Assembly: GCF_009789235.1 (NCBI RefSeq)
Contig: NZ_WSTB01000004.1
Coordinates: 310,001-374,000 of the forward strand
Origin: Flavobacterium hydrocarbonoxydans
GTDB lineage: Bacteria; Bacteroidota; Bacteroidia; Flavobacteriales; Flavobacteriaceae
Direction of reading: 5' to 3'
DNA: 64,000 nt
Part shown: positions 17,015-25,072 of the stretch, one piece after another
Position numbering within the stretch: position 1 is the first letter of the stretch
Layout of the letters: each line of letters begins with the position of its first letter
The notes under the pieces: generated by a model
Seen by the model: only the letters and a program-made list of their open reading frames with translations
Databases searched by the model: none
What the model was told of the DNA's origin: nothing
Translations under genes and position numbers: made by a program

Positions 17015-17137
17015 TGTCATCATTTCGAACGAGAACACGAGCAATCCTGAACTGGCGAAGCAATCTCCGCAAGTAACTCCGCAACTATAATCAAATCCTC
17101 GTCTGGCTTTTCACAGAGATTTCTCCTTCGAAATGAA
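17015..17137. repeat. Inverted-repeat element with TCATTTCGA-type ends
   Basis: The left end CATCATTTCGAACGAG is mirrored by the right end TCTCCTTCGAAATGA, enclosing CTCCGCAAGTAACTCCGCAA and CCTCGTCTGGCTTTTC. The whole can fold as an imperfect long hairpin. From memory such intergenic units are common in Flavobacterium genomes; only one copy is present in this window. Confidence 0.55.
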
Positions 17138-17173
17138 AATATTGTGGTTTTAAATCAAAAAAAACGTAGTGTC

Positions 17174-18046
17174 TTAGCGACTTAGTGGCTCAGAACCTTC
17201 AGCAAACAAAAAATCAAGTACTTTTTGGTACAACTCATCATCATGCATACCATGACCTAAGTCTTTAGTTTCTATGAATTGACTGTTTTTCCAGTTGCTG
17301 GCGATTTTTTTTCCTTCTTCAAAAGCCACAATTTTGTCGGTGGTGTCGTGGGCTACTAATCCGGAAATATTAAAAGTGGACGCAAATTTTTGTCCCGAAA
17401 AATCTTCTATTTTAAAATTGAAATGCGTCTGGAAACGATTTTCTAAAAGCGAAAACATTTTGGTATTCAGACTCAACATCGAAATATAATTGTCTATCAG
17501 CGTTTTTAAATCCGAAGGGGCGCCTAAAATCACCATTTTGCTAATACTGGTATTGGGAAATAAATATTGGTGATACACGCAGGCTGCACCGCCTATAGAA
17601 TGACCAATAATAATATCGGGCTGGTATTTTTCTACCGCTTTATTAATGAATTCTGCGTAAAGTGGCACATTAAATTCCTTACCGCTGCTTTGTCCGTGTG
17701 CCGGAGCATCGATAGCAATAATCGTGCTTCCTGATTTTTGAAGGTGTGGTAATGTTTTTTTCCAGCGGGAAGCATTACTTTCCCAACCGTGTACGAGTAA
17801 AATTTTGGTTTCGTTTCCTTTCCATACATAAGTCTGAAAATGGTGTTCGTTATGATGAAAGGTTTCTGTCTCGGTGTTTCTTAGAATTTTAGGTAAACTT
17901 TCTTTTTGCAGTCTCCCAATTCGAGGCTGGCTAAAAAGCGCGTACGAAAGTTCTAATGCTTTTTGCGGGCGAACATAACTCAGGAAGTTAATGTATTGTC
18001 CAACCGATTTTAATGTAATAAAACGAATTCCTTTTTTGATTCCCAA
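17174..18046 (-). CDS. Alpha/beta hydrolase
   Basis: A serine hydrolase of 290 residues with unknown substrate, probably an esterase or lipase-like enzyme. Visible elements are the oxyanion-region HGWESNASRW near residue 86, the AIDAPAHGQS strand-turn, the nucleophile elbow IGHSIGG near residue 155, a candidate acid in VAHDTTDKIV near 230 and the catalytic histidine in DLGHGMHDDE near 265. No signal peptide is present, so it should be cytoplasmic. The last residues (SEPLSR) and the stop are encoded by repeat-like DNA resembling the dispersed 'CTTAGTGG' family, so the native C-terminus may have been replaced. The gene has no operon partner. Confidence 0.85.
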   Translation of the reverse strand: MGIKKGIRFITLKSVGQYINFLSYVRPQKALELSYALFSQPRIGRLQKESLPKILRNTETETFHHNEHHFQTYVWKGNETKILLVHGWESNASRWKKTLPHLQKSGSTIIAIDAPAHGQSSGKEFNVPLYAEFINKAVEKYQPDIIIGHSIGGAACVYHQYLFPNTSISKMVILGAPSDLKTLIDNYISMLSLNTKMFSLLENRFQTHFNFKIEDFSGQKFASTFNISGLVAHDTTDKIVAFEEGKKIASNWKNSQFIETKDLGHGMHDDELYQKVLDFLFAEGSEPLSR

Positions 18047-18100
18047 AACTTAAATTTTTTCTAAAGATAAAAATATGCTTTTAAATTGGTCAAAAAATGT

Positions 18101-18170
18101 TTGCCACTGATTAAAAGATTTTTAAAGGATTTCCTTTTAGTTTTTAAGTAATTTTCAATCTGTGTTAACC
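18101..18170. repeat. Dispersed repeat TTGCCAC(T/A)GATTAAAAG, copy 1
   Basis: The segment shares TTGCCACNGATTAAAAGA and TTTTTAAAGGATTT plus an AATCTGTGT stretch with 34711-34776. It is intergenic and can fold back on itself only partly in this copy. Confidence 0.6.
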
Positions 18171-18175
18171 TTTTA

Positions 18176-18193
18176 TCCCGATAGCTATCGGGA
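18176..18193. repeat. Perfect 18-bp palindrome TCCCGATAGCTATCGGGA
   Basis: A complete self-complementary sequence that is GC-rich against its surroundings. It may be part of a dispersed element or a transcription-blocking structure downstream of the coiled-coil gene's terminator. Confidence 0.6.
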
Positions 18194-18212
18194 GTGGCAA
18201 AAAATTAATTGC

Positions 18213-18240
18213 AAAAAAAAGTCCCGATTAGATCGGGACA
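18213..18240 (-). terminator. Intrinsic terminator of the nif3/coiled-coil operon
   Basis: Read on the minus strand, TGTCCCGATC / GATCGGGACT-type arms are followed by eight T. It ends the unit that begins at 20125. Confidence 0.8.
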
Positions 18241-18247
18241 GTTTCAT

Positions 18248-19027
18248 TTAGATTTTTGAGAACAATTGTTCCATCTTTTCTTTTTCTTCTTCGGCTAAAG
18301 CGCTGTCAACCAAAATTCTTCCTGAATGCTCATCAGTGATGATTTTTTTTCTGGAAGCAATCTCAACCTGCGTTTGAGGTGGAATAGTGAAGAATGATCC
18401 TGCAGATGCTCCTCTTTCGATAGAAACCACAGCTAAACCATTACGAACACTACTTCTGATTCTGTTGTAAGCAGCCAATAATCTTTCTTCAATCTGACCT
18501 GAATACTCTGCAGATTTCTCAGTCAAGAAGATTTCTTCTTTTTGAGTCTCAGCCATAATAGCATCTAATTCAGATTTTTTATGTTTTAAGTGCGAACTTT
18601 TTGCGTCAAGTTTTTCTTTTAAGTTAGAAATAACTTCTTTTTTGTGTTCGATAGAAGCTTTCATTTCTTTGATTTGCTTTTCAGCCAATTGAATTTCTAA
18701 TTCCTGAAATTCAACTTCTTTAGTCAACGAATTAAATTCTCTGTTGTTACGAACAGACTCTTGTTGTTTTGTGTACTTTTTAATCAATTCTTTGTGCTCA
18801 TCAATAGCATTTTTCTTTGCTTTGATTTGCTCTTCAATAACTTCAAGTTCTCCTTTAAGTTTTTCTGAACGAGTGCTTAAACCTGCAACTTCATCTTCTA
18901 AATCTTCAACTTCTAATGGAAGTTCTCCTCTTACGTTTCTGATTTCGTCAATTCTAGAGTCAATAAGCTGTAAATCGTATATTGCTCTTAACTTGTCCTC
19001 AACACTTAATTCTTTCGTATTCGCCAT
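18248..19027 (-). CDS. Coiled-coil hairpin protein with degenerate C-terminal zinc ribbon (CT398-like)
   Basis: A 259-residue cytoplasmic protein that is mostly a long coiled coil at about residues 20-180. The C-terminal region (about 205-245) reads GASAGSFFTIPPQTQVEIAS and then TDEHSGRILVD. In the family I recognise (C4-type zinc ribbon protein), these positions carry CxxC and CxxCGR motifs. Here all four cysteines are replaced and the entire protein contains no cysteine. The fold may persist without zinc. It lies 3 bp after the nif3 gene on the same strand, so both are cotranscribed. The molecular role is unknown; links to secretion or RNA metabolism reported for relatives cannot be tested here. 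Confidence 0.8.
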   Translation of the reverse strand: MANTKELSVEDKLRAIYDLQLIDSRIDEIRNVRGELPLEVEDLEDEVAGLSTRSEKLKGELEVIEEQIKAKKNAIDEHKELIKKYTKQQESVRNNREFNSLTKEVEFQELEIQLAEKQIKEMKASIEHKKEVISNLKEKLDAKSSHLKHKKSELDAIMAETQKEEIFLTEKSAEYSGQIEERLLAAYNRIRSSVRNGLAVVSIERGASAGSFFTIPPQTQVEIASRKKIITDEHSGRILVDSALAEEEKEKMEQLFSKI

Positions 19028-19030
19028 ATT

Positions 19031-20125
19031 CTATAAGTACTTAACTGGATTTGTATTTTCTTCTGATAAAATGATGGCAAAATTAAGGATTTTTTTCTGA
19101 AGATAATCAACAATATAGTTTTTTGTATAGCGTTCGCTCTCAAAATGACCAATATCGGCCAAAAGTAACTTGTTTTCGGCTTCATAAAATTGATGATATT
19201 TTAAATCAGCAGTCAAAAAAGCATCGGCTCCAGCCATAATTGCATTTTTTATAGCAAAACTTCCGGAACCACCCAAAACGGCAACTTTCTTTATTTTTTT
19301 TCCTGGAAAGGCAGAATGACGAATGCCATCGGCAATCATTTTATCTTTCACGAAAGTGAGAAACGCTGTTTCATCCATTGCTGAAGGAAGTTCACCAATC
19401 ATTCCCAAACCAATATTTTGATGGGAATTTTGCAAATCGTAAATTTCATACGCCACTTCTTCGTAAATATGATTCGCAAAAAGTGCTTTTAAAATTCTGG
19501 ATTGAAGGTGTTTTTCAAAAATAACTTCAATTTTTATTTCGGTTCCGGTATGTAATTTTCCTTTTTCGCCAATTACGGGATTGCTGTTTTCATTTCCTTG
19601 AAAAGTAAAAAAACCTTCGCTGTTAAAACTACAATTATCGTAATTACCAATTCTTCCTGCACCTGCTTCAAACAAAGCATTTCTAACTTTTTCGGAATTA
19701 TCGGATGTCGTGTAAGTGATTAATTTTTGAATGAAATTTTGCTTCGAAATTAAAACTTTGGTGTTTTCGAGACCCAAAGCGTCGCAGAAAATTTTGTTTA
19801 CTCCAGCCGAATGATTGTCCAAAGCGGTATGAACAGCGTAAATGGCAATATCATTTTTTATGGCTTTCAGTATCGCACGCTCAACATAATTTTTACCCGT
19901 AATTTTCTTGATTCCCGAAAATAAAATCGGATGAAAACAAACGACCAGATTGCAGTTTTTAGCAATTGCTTCGTCAATTACATTTTCTAATGCGTCGTGA
20001 CAAACCAGAACTCCGTTGCTTTCGGTTTCAGAATCGCCAACCAAAAGTCCAACGTTGTCAAAATCTTCGGCGTAAGCCAAAGGAGCCATTTCTTCGAGTA
20101 CTGCAATTATGTCTTTGATTTTCAT
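19031..20125 (-). CDS. Nif3-like dinuclear metal centre protein
   Basis: A member of the Nif3/YbgI/YqfO family of hexameric toroids with a two-metal centre; biochemical activity is uncertain (some are annotated GTP cyclohydrolase 1 type 2). It has 364 residues, the long form in which a central insertion (about 130-235) splits the family domain. Metal-ligand candidates are CFHPILFSG near residue 63, VHTALDNH near 98 and DIGHFESERYTKNYI near 330. LGGSGSFAIKNAIMAGADAFLTAD-type sequence marks the C-terminal half. The coiled-coil gene follows 3 bp downstream, a pairing I associate with Bacteroidota. Confidence 0.9.
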   Translation of the reverse strand: MKIKDIIAVLEEMAPLAYAEDFDNVGLLVGDSETESNGVLVCHDALENVIDEAIAKNCNLVVCFHPILFSGIKKITGKNYVERAILKAIKNDIAIYAVHTALDNHSAGVNKIFCDALGLENTKVLISKQNFIQKLITYTTSDNSEKVRNALFEAGAGRIGNYDNCSFNSEGFFTFQGNENSNPVIGEKGKLHTGTEIKIEVIFEKHLQSRILKALFANHIYEEVAYEIYDLQNSHQNIGLGMIGELPSAMDETAFLTFVKDKMIADGIRHSAFPGKKIKKVAVLGGSGSFAIKNAIMAGADAFLTADLKYHQFYEAENKLLLADIGHFESERYTKNYIVDYLQKKILNFAIILSEENTNPVKYL

Positions 20126-20132
20126 TGTAATT

Positions 20133-20201
20133 TTGTTTCAGGTTTGTTTTGTTTCAAGTTTCAAGCTGTTGGGAAAACCTGAAACTTGAAACCTGAAACA
20201 A
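20133..20201. repeat. Inverted repeat built from GTTTCAGG / CCTGAAAC
   Basis: TTTCAAGTTTCAAG is mirrored by CTTGAAACCTGAAAC about 15 bp later. The hairpin lies between nif3 and the toxin-antitoxin operon. A relative occurs at 44774-44832. Confidence 0.65.
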
Positions 20202-20235
20202 ATTAACGAAAAAAAATATAACAGCACGATTTTTG

Positions 20236-20243
20236 TATATTTG
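20236..20243 (+). promoter_or_regulatory. Promoter -7 element TATATTTG of the toxin-antitoxin operon
   Basis: It lies 20 bp before the antitoxin start codon. No good -33 box is visible. Confidence 0.6.
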
Positions 20244-20263
20244 TAATTCTAATACTTAAAGTT

Positions 20264-20506
20264 ATGACTACAATAAAAATTAACGAACGTACCAAAACAG
20301 GAAAAGCTTTTATGGCTATGTTTGAAACTTTTTTTAAAGGTGTTGACGGAATCGAGGTTGTAGAAGAGAATTCTAAAAAGAATAAAAAAGAAGAAAATTT
20401 CTATTCTCCTGAATTTGTTGCAAAAATTAAAAAAGCTGAAGAAAATATTAAAGAAGGCAAAACCACAAGATTAAATCCTGAGGATATATGGGGAAGTATT
20501 TTGTAG
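20264..20506 (+). CDS. Antitoxin of the YoeB-like module (DUF2683-like)
   Basis: An 80-residue, lysine/glutamate-rich protein starting MTTIKINERTKTGKAFMAMF. A beta-strand-like N-terminus is followed by a long charged helix and a tail ending LNPEDIWGSIL. The gene overlaps the downstream toxin by 19 bp in another frame, the usual arrangement that couples antitoxin and toxin synthesis. The family name is a tentative memory match; the assignment rests mainly on position, size and the clear toxin next door. Antitoxins of this kind usually repress their own promoter. Confidence 0.8.
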   Translation: MTTIKINERTKTGKAFMAMFETFFKGVDGIEVVEENSKKNKKEENFYSPEFVAKIKKAEENIKEGKTTRLNPEDIWGSIL

Positions 20507-20769
20507 ATTTTGAAGACATTGCTCGTAAAGATTTGAAAGAGCACTATAAATCAGGAAATAAAGCTACAATAAAAAAAATTGAAAAAATACTTTTAGAACT
20601 TACTAAAAGTCCATTTTTAGGAGAAGGTCAGCCCGAAGAATTAAAGCACAATTTTAAAGGATACTGGTCGAGAAGAATTAACCAAAAAGACCGAATGATT
20701 TATCGAGTAGATGAAGAAATTGTAACTGTTATTATAGTTTCTGCAAAAGGTCATTATTCTGATAAATAA
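20488..20769 (+). CDS. yoeB: Txe/YoeB family mRNA interferase toxin
   Basis: A RelE-superfamily ribosome-dependent endoribonuclease of 93 residues. The alignment-like stretch SPFLGEGQPEELKHNFKGYW-SRRI followed by DRMIYRV corresponds to the YoeB core. The catalytic candidates are all present: Glu in QPEELKH, Arg in WSRRIN, and the C-terminal pair His89-Tyr90 in KGHYSDK. The start overlaps the antitoxin end. The module looks intact. It would be located on the ribosome A site when free and silent when bound to the antitoxin. Confidence 0.9.
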   Translation: MGKYFVDFEDIARKDLKEHYKSGNKATIKKIEKILLELTKSPFLGEGQPEELKHNFKGYWSRRINQKDRMIYRVDEEIVTVIIVSAKGHYSDK

Positions 20770-20773
20770 CTTT

Positions 20774-21805
20774 ATGAAATTACTTCGAAAACTACTTTTC
20801 CCTTTCGCCGTTTTATACGGATTGATAACTTCTGTCAGGAATTTTCTTTTTGATACAGAAATCCTGAAATCTACCTCATTTGATGTTCCTGTAATTGCGG
20901 TTGGTAATCTAAGCGTTGGCGGCACCGGTAAAACGCCTCAAATAGAATACCTGATCAGATTATTATCGGATAAATATAAAATTGCGACTTTAAGCCGTGG
21001 TTACAAACGCCAGTCCGAAGGTTTTGTTCTGGCCGATGCCACTTCAAATGCGGCCATATTAGGAGATGAACCATTTCAGTTTTATCAAAAATTTCCAAAT
21101 ATTCAGGTAGCGGTTGATGCTAATCGTACTAACGGAATTACGCAATTGCTTTCGCAGAAGGAAAAACCTCAGATTATTTTATTGGATGATGCTTATCAAC
21201 ACCGAAAGGTAAAAGCAGGTTTTTATATTTTATTGACTTCCTACGGAGATTTATATGCCGATGATTTTATGTTGCCAACCGGAAATTTACGCGAAAGCAG
21301 GAGTGGAGCCAATAGAGCAAATGTTGTTATTGTAACGAAATGCCCGAAAGATTTATCAGTTGAAAAGCAAGATGAAATTGGACGAAAATTAAATTTAAAT
21401 CCTTCGCAGGAACTTTATTTTACTTTTATCGATTATGACGATTTTATCGTTGGTCAAAAGGAAAAAGTTACGGTGAGTGAAATAAAAAATGAAGCAAAAA
21501 TTCTCCTGGCTGGAATTGCAAAACCAACACCGTTTTTTGAATATTTAAAAAATGAAACTGATGAATGTTTGACGTTTCCTGATCATCACCACTTTTCTGA
21601 GGCTGATATAGAAACAATTTTAGAAAAAGCACAAGGAAAAAAAATCATCACAACCGAGAAAGATTATGTGAGACTGAAAGATTCTAAATTGATTTCGCAA
21701 TTGTATTATTTGCCTATAAAAAGCACTTTTAGCAATAGTCAGGAAAACTTTGACACTTCTATTCTAAAACATGTTTCAGATTCAGAAAAACAATCTTTTA
21801 GTTGA
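20774..21805 (+). CDS. lpxK: Tetraacyldisaccharide 4'-kinase
   Basis: LpxK phosphorylates the 4' position of the lipid A precursor on the inner membrane, the sixth step of the Raetz pathway. It has 343 residues. An N-terminal hydrophobic helix (LLFPFAVLYGLIT) anchors it. The P-loop GNLSVGGTGKTPQIEYLI is at about residues 41-58. Further family motifs are LSRGYKRQ, ILGDEPFQFYQKFP, DDAYQHRKV near 138, LLPTGNLRES-type PTGNLRESRS and FPDHHHFSEADI near 268. It begins 4 bp after the toxin gene but is unlikely to belong functionally with it. It overlaps the convergent kinase gene by 8 bp. Confidence 0.95.
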   Translation: MKLLRKLLFPFAVLYGLITSVRNFLFDTEILKSTSFDVPVIAVGNLSVGGTGKTPQIEYLIRLLSDKYKIATLSRGYKRQSEGFVLADATSNAAILGDEPFQFYQKFPNIQVAVDANRTNGITQLLSQKEKPQIILLDDAYQHRKVKAGFYILLTSYGDLYADDFMLPTGNLRESRSGANRANVVIVTKCPKDLSVEKQDEIGRKLNLNPSQELYFTFIDYDDFIVGQKEKVTVSEIKNEAKILLAGIAKPTPFFEYLKNETDECLTFPDHHHFSEADIETILEKAQGKKIITTEKDYVRLKDSKLISQLYYLPIKSTFSNSQENFDTSILKHVSDSEKQSFS

Positions 21806-23966
21806 AAAAACGGGCGATTGTACTGTAAAATTTATCCGGAGTAAATGGTTTTGTAATCACATCATTCATTCCGTAAGATAAAAGATTATCTCTGTTTTCG
21901 TAAAGCGAAATAGCTGTCAGAGCCACAATAGGAGTGGTTTTGTCAAATTCGCGGATTTGCTGAGTGGCTATGGTTCCGTTTATGCCGGGCAAATGCACAT
22001 CCATTAATATTAAATCAAATCGTTTTATTTTCAAAAGTTCGATGGCATCTTCTCCATTATCAATTATTTCGCAAGTAATCGACTTGTTTTCTAACATTTT
22101 TTGGGTAATCATTTGATTGATTTTGTTGTCTTCAATCAATAAAAAATGTTTGTCTTTTAGCTGAAAATCATTGTAAGGCTTAATTTCTTCGGTTCTTGCC
22201 AACGGTTCATTATTAATACTGAAATCCAGTTTAAAAGCAAAAGCCGAACCTTTGCCTACTTCACTTTTTAAGGTGATCTGTCCTCCTAATATTTCAATGA
22301 GTTTTTTTACAATAGTCAGGCCTAATCCGGTTCCGCCGTATTTTCGGTTTATTTCTATTGAACCTTGCGAGAAGCTTTCAAATACCGTTTGTAGTTTGTC
22401 TTCGGGAATTCCAATTCCGGTATCTACAATTTCAAAATACACTACAGCGTTTTCATCATTAATACTGTATAACTTGGCAATAAGGCTTACATTTCCGTTT
22501 TGGGTAAATTTTAAAGCGTTGTTGATAAGGTTAATTATGATTTGAGATAATTTGGTAGGATCGCCTATTAAATTATCCGGTATAGCTTCATCAATTTCTA
22601 ATTTAAAATCGTTTTGATTCGCATGGGCCAGTTCTTCCAGAGAATTTTGAATGTTGGTCAATAAACTTTTTAGATTAAAAGATATTTTTTCGATTTCAAT
22701 TTTATTAGAGTCGATTTTATTGATTTCAAGAATTTCATTGATAAAAGTGGTGAGGTAATTTCCTGAAAACTTTAACGAATCCAAATATTTTAATTGTGAT
22801 TTTTTAGGGTTGTCTTCTAATAATAAATGCGTAATTCCGTTGATTGCATTAAGCGGCGTTCGAAGTTCGTGACTTACAGTTGATAAAAATTCTGATCTGG
22901 CTTTTGACGCTTTTTCGGCTTTGTTTTTAGCTAAAATAAGTTCTTTGTTTTTTTCCCGTAAGAGTAAATTATTTTGGTTTCGAATAATATTGTTTTTATA
23001 CAAAGCCAGACTCAATAATGATAAGATCGAAATCAGGGCAATGGCCAAAATACTAATTAGTTTGGAATACCGATAAGACTTGGTTTCAAATTTTTCATCA
23101 TTTTTACTTTGATCATTTGTTGAAGATTCTTCTTTTTTGAACTTCTTCAATTCATCAAAATCAAGTTTGGTGTTATTTAATTTTAAATTATAGTTTTCCA
23201 GCTGATAATGCTGTTGTAAAAAAGCAAAGGCACTGTCGTAATCTTTTTTTTCTTTATAATATTGACTAATAGCCAAAAGGATATTTGACTTTTGTTGCAG
23301 ATTGTTGCTTTTTTTGTTTAAATCCAGCGCTTTATGAAGATAAACTATGGCAGAATCATTTCGTTTTAAATCTGTTTCAATCAATCCCAGATGATAATAC
23401 AAATCTATTTTTGTGTTTAATGACACAGTATTATTCTGGATTATTTTTTTGAAAGCATTTGAGGCTAATTTATAGTCTTTGTTAAGCTTATATGCCATTG
23501 CTTTTTGAAAATTCAAATCGCCGGAATCTTTTACGTTTAGTTTTTTAAAAACGCTATCTGATTTTTTATAATAAAAGTCTGCAATGATATAATTGCCCTG
23601 TATTGCATTTACCAAGCCCGCATAATGCAAGGCTAATGCTTTATTGTTAGAAGAAGAAATGTTTTTGTAGAGATCGACACTTTTGTAAAAATATTTTAAA
23701 GCTTCCTGGTATTTATTTTGAGCATAAAATATTTTGCCAAGCTTAAATGTTTGGTCAGCAAGTTTATCTGATTCCTGATTTTGGGCACATAATTCAATTG
23801 CTTTTTTAGCAAAAAATACGGCACTGTCGTAATTTTTATTCTTGAGTTTTGCGTTTGTTAACTGGTTGTAATAGGAAATGCTATCTGTATTCTGTTTGGT
23901 TTGAGAATACAAAAAAGCGTTAATAAAACCAATAAGAATAAAAAAGTAGTATTTCATGTATCGCAA
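21798..23966 (-). CDS. TPR-containing hybrid sensor histidine kinase
   Basis: A 722-residue membrane sensor. A signal or anchor segment (YYFFILIGFINAFLYSQ) leads into tetratricopeptide repeats at about 30-270, presumably periplasmic. One transmembrane helix follows near residue 305, with a short coiled coil. The HisKA box FLSTVSHELRTPLNAING has its histidine near 366. The HATPase domain shows a N box (IINLINNALKFT), DTGIGIPEDK and GGTGLGLTIVKKLIE. The C-terminal receiver domain has LLIEDNKINQ and the phosphoacceptor aspartate in LILMDVHLPG near 655. No output regulator is adjacent, so the partner is unknown. An alternative start three codons downstream is possible. Confidence 0.92.
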   Translation of the reverse strand: MRYMKYYFFILIGFINAFLYSQTKQNTDSISYYNQLTNAKLKNKNYDSAVFFAKKAIELCAQNQESDKLADQTFKLGKIFYAQNKYQEALKYFYKSVDLYKNISSSNNKALALHYAGLVNAIQGNYIIADFYYKKSDSVFKKLNVKDSGDLNFQKAMAYKLNKDYKLASNAFKKIIQNNTVSLNTKIDLYYHLGLIETDLKRNDSAIVYLHKALDLNKKSNNLQQKSNILLAISQYYKEKKDYDSAFAFLQQHYQLENYNLKLNNTKLDFDELKKFKKEESSTNDQSKNDEKFETKSYRYSKLISILAIALISILSLLSLALYKNNIIRNQNNLLLREKNKELILAKNKAEKASKARSEFLSTVSHELRTPLNAINGITHLLLEDNPKKSQLKYLDSLKFSGNYLTTFINEILEINKIDSNKIEIEKISFNLKSLLTNIQNSLEELAHANQNDFKLEIDEAIPDNLIGDPTKLSQIIINLINNALKFTQNGNVSLIAKLYSINDENAVVYFEIVDTGIGIPEDKLQTVFESFSQGSIEINRKYGGTGLGLTIVKKLIEILGGQITLKSEVGKGSAFAFKLDFSINNEPLARTEEIKPYNDFQLKDKHFLLIEDNKINQMITQKMLENKSITCEIIDNGEDAIELLKIKRFDLILMDVHLPGINGTIATQQIREFDKTTPIVALTAISLYENRDNLLSYGMNDVITKPFTPDKFYSTIARFFN

Positions 23967-23984
23967 TGCTTCTTACAATGAATC

Positions 23985-24983
23985 TTATGTTTTTTTCATT
24001 AGCAAAATCAAATCAATTAATCTTGATGAATACCCTATTTCGTTATCATACCATCCCACTACTTTTACCATTTTATCAATAACAGAGGTAAGTTGTGCGT
24101 CAAACAAACAAGAATGTGTGTTGCCTATAACATCAACAGAAACAATAGGATCTTCTGTATAATCCAGTATTCCTTTTAAACTTGTTAGAGAGGCTTCTTT
24201 AAAGGCTTTGTTTATTTCTGATATCGTAACAGCACGTTTTACATTAAATGTAATATCTGTTAAGGAACCATCAGGAACTGGAACCCTTATTCCGCAACCT
24301 CCAATTTTCTCATGCAATTTAGGGAAAATTTTTGTTAATGCCTTCGCTGCTCCCGTAGTTGTAGGAACAATTGACTGACTGGCACCTCTGGCTCTCCTTA
24401 AATCCTTATGTGGCTGGTCGTGTAAGCTTTGATCTGTTGTGTAGGAGTGAATTGTGGTAATGTATGCCTGCTCGATTCCGCACAATTCATCTATAATTTT
24501 AATCATCGGAGCGGCATTGTTTGTGGTGCAGCTGGCATTCGAAACAATGTTTTCATTTCCGTCTAAAATAGTTTCGTTTACACCCAGAACAACAGTTTTG
24601 ATAGTCTCCACTTCTGACGGAGCGGATAATATTACTTTTTTGGCTCCGGCAGTAATATGCGCATGCAATTCTTCGTGCGTTTTGTATTTTCCGGTTGATT
24701 CAATTACAAAATCAATAGTATGGCTTTTCCAGTCCAGATTTGAAATGCTTTTTTCGTGAAAGAAAAAATAATGTTTTCCATCAACGATAATTCCATTCTC
24801 ATCGTGACTTACGGCATAGGGCAATACACCGTGAATACTGTCGTACTTGGTCAAATGCGCCATGGTTTTATTGTCGGCAATATCGTTTATTGCAATGACT
24901 TCAATATCGGGGTGGTTTAAAAGTAATCGGAATAAATTTCGGCCAATTCTTCCAAAACCATTAATAGCAATTCTAGTTTTCAA
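23985..24983 (-). CDS. gap: Glyceraldehyde-3-phosphate dehydrogenase, type I
   Basis: This enzyme oxidatively phosphorylates glyceraldehyde 3-phosphate with NAD(P) in glycolysis or the reverse in gluconeogenesis. It has 332 residues. The Rossmann start is RIAINGFGRIGRNLFRLLL. The catalytic cysteine lies in NASCTTNNAAP near residue 151, and the catalytic histidine in TIHSYTTDQ near 178. The conserved RRARGASQSIVPTTTGAAKA and WYDNEIGYSSRL are present. No Asp typical of strict NAD preference is clear at the end of beta-2 (VIAINDIAD does contain ND), so NAD use is likely. Flavobacteria often carry more than one gap paralogue. Confidence 0.95.
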   Translation of the reverse strand: MKTRIAINGFGRIGRNLFRLLLNHPDIEVIAINDIADNKTMAHLTKYDSIHGVLPYAVSHDENGIIVDGKHYFFFHEKSISNLDWKSHTIDFVIESTGKYKTHEELHAHITAGAKKVILSAPSEVETIKTVVLGVNETILDGNENIVSNASCTTNNAAPMIKIIDELCGIEQAYITTIHSYTTDQSLHDQPHKDLRRARGASQSIVPTTTGAAKALTKIFPKLHEKIGGCGIRVPVPDGSLTDITFNVKRAVTISEINKAFKEASLTSLKGILDYTEDPIVSVDVIGNTHSCLFDAQLTSVIDKMVKVVGWYDNEIGYSSRLIDLILLMKKT

Positions 24984-25072
24984 ATGCTTTGTATATTTTT
25001 AATCGTTTCAACTGTTTATTTGTCTAATCATGTTCACGACTAAACAATTTAAAAAATTAAAAGAAAACTTTT

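Larger units (their letters stand above)
16796..17173. other. Intergenic region filled with dispersed repeats
   Basis: This 378-bp stretch between the rluF-like gene and the hydrolase has no credible gene. It holds a short direct repeat of TTTAGAGTTTAGATT near 16822-16850, the hairpin repeat at 16901-16980 and the inverted-repeat element at 17015-17137. A short open frame on the minus strand (16899-17084) is made entirely of repeat sequence. Confidence 0.7.

Noticed and set aside
16899..17084. 61-residue minus-strand ORF
   Set aside because: It consists entirely of the two dispersed repeats and has no protein-like features.
21798..21805. Frameshift at the lpxK / kinase junction
   Set aside because: The 8-bp overlap is between convergent complete genes; both C-termini look normal.
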